Source: Deltaproteobacteria bacterium
GTDB lineage: Bacteria > Desulfobacterota > Desulfobaccia > Desulfobaccales > 0-14-0-80-60-11
Assembly (NCBI GenBank): GCA_019308625.1
Contig: JAFDHU010000086.1
Coordinates: 1 to 7,974 of the forward strand
Direction: 5' to 3'
DNA: 7,974 bases
Part shown: positions 5,803 through 7,974 of the stretch, piece after piece
Layout: every line of letters begins with the position of its first letter
Numbering within the stretch: position 1 is the stretch's first letter
Program-made: the position numbers and the translations under genes
Notes under the pieces: generated by a model
Told to the model about the DNA's origin: nothing
Databases searched by the model: none
Seen by the model: the letters and a program-made list of their open reading frames with translations, nothing else

Positions 5803-6120
5803 GTGTTCGGCATCTCTTTTGAGGAACTGTTAGTCCTGCTGGTGCTGGCTCTGATCCTGTTCGGGCCGGAGAAACTGCCGGAGTTTGCCGAAAAAATGGG
5901 GCGGTGGGTGGCCAAATTGCGGCAAACTTCCGAGGAGGTCTCCCAACATTTCCAGCAGGCTTACCACAGCTTCAAACCGGCCAATCCTCTCCGAGAATCG
6001 CCCTCTTATTCCTTCTGCCCCCAGTGCGGCCAGAAACTGGAGCCGGGTTTTGTGTTCTGCCCCTCCTGCGGCCGCCGGCTGCCAGAGGACTCGCACCCCC
6101 ACCACCCCCTGGCTTCCTGA
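5803..6120 (+). CDS. tatB: TatB-like Sec-independent translocase protein with C-terminal zinc ribbon
   Basis: Second short Tat component, 105 residues. The N-terminus MFGISFEELLVLL matches the TatB pattern, with Glu at position 8, followed by the hinge FGPEKLPEFAEKMG at 20-33 and an amphipathic helix to about 55. TatB with TatC forms the receptor for twin-arginine signal peptides, but TatA and TatB cannot be told apart safely by sequence, so this may be a second TatA. The tail carries a zinc ribbon with C72/C75 and C86/C89 (CPQCG...FCPSCG), the same layout as the preceding protein, then a His/Pro-rich end. Start is GTG at 5803. A GGGGGAG run ends only two bases before it, an unusually short spacing, so coupling to the upstream tatA stop (5786) may matter. 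The 173 bases after the stop hold no gene or clear hairpin that I could see. Confidence 0.87.
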   Translation: MFGISFEELLVLLVLALILFGPEKLPEFAEKMGRWVAKLRQTSEEVSQHFQQAYHSFKPANPLRESPSYSFCPQCGQKLEPGFVFCPSCGRRLPEDSHPHHPLAS

Positions 6121-6293
6121 CAAATTGAAGTCATCAAATAGTGGCCGCTGCGGGGACAGAAGCCGGGAGATTTATTGAAAACAAAACCAGAATTCCCTTT
6201 GGGGAAGCCTGTGCCACCTAGTCCTGTAAAGCTGAAGATTTAACAAGGATATCGCCTTTCCCAGGAAATCAGCAGATTGGTGAGGAAACTGCG

Positions 6294-6797
6294 ATGATAC
6301 GCCGGGTCAGGTCTGATGAGCTGGAAATCATGCGGCAGATTATCAACGAGGCCGCCCGGGCCTACCAGGGCGTAATCCCCCCGGATTGCTGGCACGAACC
6401 TTACATGTCTGAAGAGGAACTGGCTGGCGAGCTGGCGGCCGGGGTGGAGTTCTGGGGTTGCGAACGGGACGGCAGGCTGGTGGGCGTGATGGGCCGCCAG
6501 GACAAAGGTGAAGTGGTGCTCATCCGGCATGCCTATGTGCTGCCGGCCTATCAGCGCCGGGGGATCGGCGCCCGCCTGCTTCAGCATCTCCGGAGGGCTG
6601 AGGCCAGGCCCCTGCTGGTGGGCACCTGGGCCGCCGCCCATTGGGCCATCAGATTCTATGAGAAACACGGCTTCCGCCTGGTGCTGCCGGCGGAGAAAGA
6701 CCGGCTGCTCAGGAAATACTGGAAAATTCCGGAGAGGCAGGTGGAGACCTCGGTAGTCCTGGCCGACGTCAGGTGGCTGAAGCAGCAGCCGCAATGA
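6294..6797 (+). CDS. GNAT family N-acetyltransferase
   Basis: A 167-residue soluble acetyltransferase of the GCN5-related fold, transferring an acetyl group from acetyl-CoA to an unknown amine. The acetyl-CoA pyrophosphate loop is QRRGIGA at 88-94, preceded by the strand RHAYVLPAY and followed by the helix RLLQHL. The later signature WAIRFYEKHGFRLV is at 118-130 or so, as in most of the family. The N-terminal part (RSDELEIMRQIINEAARAY) is the usual first helix, which helps to shape the acceptor site. ATG 6294 has GAGG about eight bases upstream. It lies 173 bases after the tat pair on the same strand, and I found no clear promoter or riboswitch in that gap. Its end is marked by an intrinsic terminator 75 bases later. 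The substrate cannot be told from sequence, and nothing links it clearly to the Tat genes or to murI. Confidence 0.92.
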   Translation: MIRRVRSDELEIMRQIINEAARAYQGVIPPDCWHEPYMSEEELAGELAAGVEFWGCERDGRLVGVMGRQDKGEVVLIRHAYVLPAYQRRGIGARLLQHLRRAEARPLLVGTWAAAHWAIRFYEKHGFRLVLPAEKDRLLRKYWKIPERQVETSVVLADVRWLKQQPQ

Positions 6798-6871
6798 AGG
6801 TTGGCAGGCGGGGCCGGAAAAGCCGCCGCTTCCCATCAAACTCCCTCCTCACTGCTTCAGCTTGGGCAGCC

Positions 6872-6895
6872 ACCGGGGCAAGCCCCGGTTTTCTT
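6872..6895 (+). terminator. Intrinsic terminator after the GNAT gene
   Basis: ACCGGGGC (6872-6879) pairs perfectly with GCCCCGGT (6882-6889) around AA, effectively a seven-pair GC-rich stem with a CAAG loop, followed by TTTTCTT on the plus strand. On the minus strand the hairpin is followed by GC-rich sequence, so it serves the GNAT side. It sits between the GNAT stop and the convergent murI end. Confidence 0.82.
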
Positions 6896-7643
6896 ATCCG
6901 ACCTGGAGGAATCCTAAAGTTCCACTACCTGGGAATCCACCGTCCGGCCCATGAACAGGCTGGCCAGCATCTGGAAGCGGGGGGTGAGGTCGGTGGTGAG
7001 AAACCGGCGGGTGGCCGGAGCACACCAGGGTGATGCCGTCCCCCATGATGGCGGCGATTTTATCTTTCAGGATGGAGTAATGGGTGCAGCCCAGGATCAG
7101 GGTGTCCACCCCGGCGTCCTTGAGAGGCAACAGATAGCGCCGGAGGATCATGTCCGTGCCCTCCCACTCCTGCTCCCCGGACTCAATCAGGGGGACCAGC
7201 AGCGGGCAGGCTTGCTGCACCACCCGCACCCCGGGGTCCAGTTTGCGGAGCTCCAGCTCAAAGGAGCAAGAGGCCACCGTGCCCTCAGTGGCGATAACCC
7301 CCACACAGCGGCGCCGGGAGCGGCTTAAGGCCTCCTCCACGGTGGGAATCACCACCCCCAGGACCCGGCGCTCCGGGTAATGGGCCGGCAGGTACACCTG
7401 CTGGATGGTGCGCAGGGCCTTGGCCGAAGCCGTATGGCAGGCCACGATGATGAGCTGGCAGCCCTGGCGAAAAAGATAGTCCACCGCTTGTTCGGTGAAG
7501 CGGTAGACCACCCGGTCGGAGCGGGTGCCGTAGGGGATGCGAGCGTTGTCCCCCAGATAAAGATAATCGTATTGCGGCAGCACCTGCAGGAACTCCCGCA
7601 GAACCACCAGACCCCCGAAGCCAGAGTCAAACACCCCGATCAT
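6894..7643 (-). CDS. murI: Glutamate racemase MurI with frameshifted, shortened C-terminus
   Basis: Converts L- to D-glutamate for peptidoglycan synthesis, without cofactor, using two cysteines. The first 200 residues are normal: IGVFDSGFGG at 2-11, GDNARIPYG at 31-39, catalytic C69 in VACHTAS (the family usually has Asn where this has His) and catalytic C186 in GCTHYS. After GITLVCSG (203-210) the frame turns into a Pro/His-rich sequence unlike the family and ends at residue 249. The expected C-terminal helix instead lies in another minus-strand frame (6914-7015). Joining both parts gives only about 242 residues where the family has about 260-275, so a stretch of some 20-30 residues seems lost with a net frame change. 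That is a true mutation or an assembly error. ATG 7643 is fixed by a stop codon three codons upstream. There is no close Shine-Dalgarno. The cyclase fragment lies 73 bases upstream on the same strand. Confidence 0.88.
   Translation of the reverse strand: MIGVFDSGFGGLVVLREFLQVLPQYDYLYLGDNARIPYGTRSDRVVYRFTEQAVDYLFRQGCQLIIVACHTASAKALRTIQQVYLPAHYPERRVLGVVIPTVEEALSRSRRRCVGVIATEGTVASCSFELELRKLDPGVRVVQQACPLLVPLIESGEQEWEGTDMILRRYLLPLKDAGVDTLILGCTHYSILKDKIAAIMGDGITLVCSGHPPVSHHRPHPPLPDAGQPVHGPDGGFPGSGTLGFLQVG
6914..7015 (-). pseudogene. Displaced C-terminal coding segment of murI
   Basis: Read from 7015, in the frame one base off the murI frame, the sequence gives 33 residues starting ATRRFLTTDLTPRFQ, going on with LASLFMGR and ending VVEL before TAG at 6916-6914. 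This is the pattern of the normal MurI C-terminus, where FxTTD..xRF and a helix ending in LGR precede the last strand. It has no start codon or ribosome site of its own. It shows that the murI end is out of frame rather than merely divergent. Confidence 0.7.
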
Positions 7644-7716
7644 GGCAAGCTATGGTTGGGCCTCTTCTGCTTTCTGTTTTCAGTGCTTGGCGGGAGGACA
7701 CAGCCCTGAAAAAATC

Positions 7717-7965
7717 CTAACCGGCCGCCTGTGGCGCGGCTGCCGGCCGGTCAATCACCTGCAGGGTCAGGGGTTCGTGCACCCCCTTGAGATGGGCCAC
7801 AAAGGACCTCTTGACCGGCAGGTCAGACAGAAGCCGGTAAGCCGCCTCGGACATGATTACCTCCCCGCCATAAGCCTCGGCCTGAATACGATGGGTGACA
7901 TTCACGGCCGCGCCTACAATACCATATTTGGCCCGGGTTTCGGAGCCGATATTGCCCACTCCCAC
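7717..7965 (-). CDS. C-terminal part of a class III adenylate/guanylate cyclase domain, interrupted or truncated
   Basis: The 82 residues are the last part of a class III nucleotide cyclase catalytic domain: VGNIGSETRAKYGIVG, then AAVNVTHR, then a stretch ending in LKGVHEPLTLQVID, the usual finish. The transition-state Asn and Arg of the family are present (N22 and R26, counted from GTG 7965). The usual Asp of GDAVN is Ala19 and the residue after KY is Gly, so the purine-binding side is unusual. Directly before GTG 7965 lies an in-frame TAA (7966-7968), at the place where the family has Glu or Pro in SGEVVVGNIGS. The metal-binding N-terminal half of the domain would lie beyond the window. Either the gene carries a nonsense or frameshift change, or the last bases of the sequence are unreliable. 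GTG is unlikely to be a real start, since a domain cannot begin here. Confidence 0.75.
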   Translation of the reverse strand: MGVGNIGSETRAKYGIVGAAVNVTHRIQAEAYGGEVIMSEAAYRLLSDLPVKRSFVAHLKGVHEPLTLQVIDRPAAAPQAAG

Positions 7966-7974
7966 TTAATCTGG

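Noticed and set aside
6121..6293. Possible riboswitch or other structured RNA before the GNAT gene
   Set aside because: I compared it by eye with common riboswitch cores and found no match or convincing stem. I see only unexplained spacer with no strong promoter.

Overview
The window is about 8 kb of GC-rich, densely coding bacterial DNA. It holds nine long protein-coding genes, a probable tenth that is only a fragment at the right edge, and one possible small gene. The mix points to an anaerobe, probably in or near the Desulfobacterota (former Deltaproteobacteria): a fused gamma-alpha 2-oxoacid:ferredoxin oxidoreductase subunit, a stand-alone MTH1187/YqgV-type thiamine-binding protein, an orphan receiver protein, a free THUMP protein and paired short Tat proteins. 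This placement is inference from gene content; no rRNA or other marker is present.

Left part (1-5419), all main genes on the minus strand. In transcription order these are a THUMP-domain RNA-binding protein (5419-4883), the replication-fork AAA+ ATPase RarA/MgsA (4777-3464), then a tight three-gene unit consisting of a receiver-only protein (3283-2927), a thiamine-binding protein (2915-2616) and DnaJ (2611-1448), with gaps of 11 and 4 bases. A good sigma70-type promoter (3343-3371) precedes the three-gene unit. The 5' part of korA (1217 to beyond the left edge) follows after a 230-base gap. That gap also holds a possible 56-codon gene on the plus strand (1281-1451), facing dnaJ and overlapping its stop codon.

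Right part (5508-7974). Two short Tat translocase proteins run rightwards, divergent from the THUMP gene. The first is TatA-like and the second TatB-like, and each ends in a four-cysteine zinc-ribbon that ordinary TatA and TatB lack. A GNAT acetyltransferase follows and ends at a clear intrinsic terminator. Convergent to it is glutamate racemase murI, whose C-terminal end has slipped into another frame with some 20-30 residues apparently missing. At the edge lies the C-terminal part of a class III nucleotide cyclase domain, with a stop codon directly before its GNIGS motif.

The items most worth a second look are the Tat/zinc-ribbon pair, the receiver whose phospho-acceptor Asp is Glu and which shares an operon with dnaJ, the broken end of murI, and the small plus-strand ORF. 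No CRISPR array, insertion sequence, tRNA or rRNA was seen.
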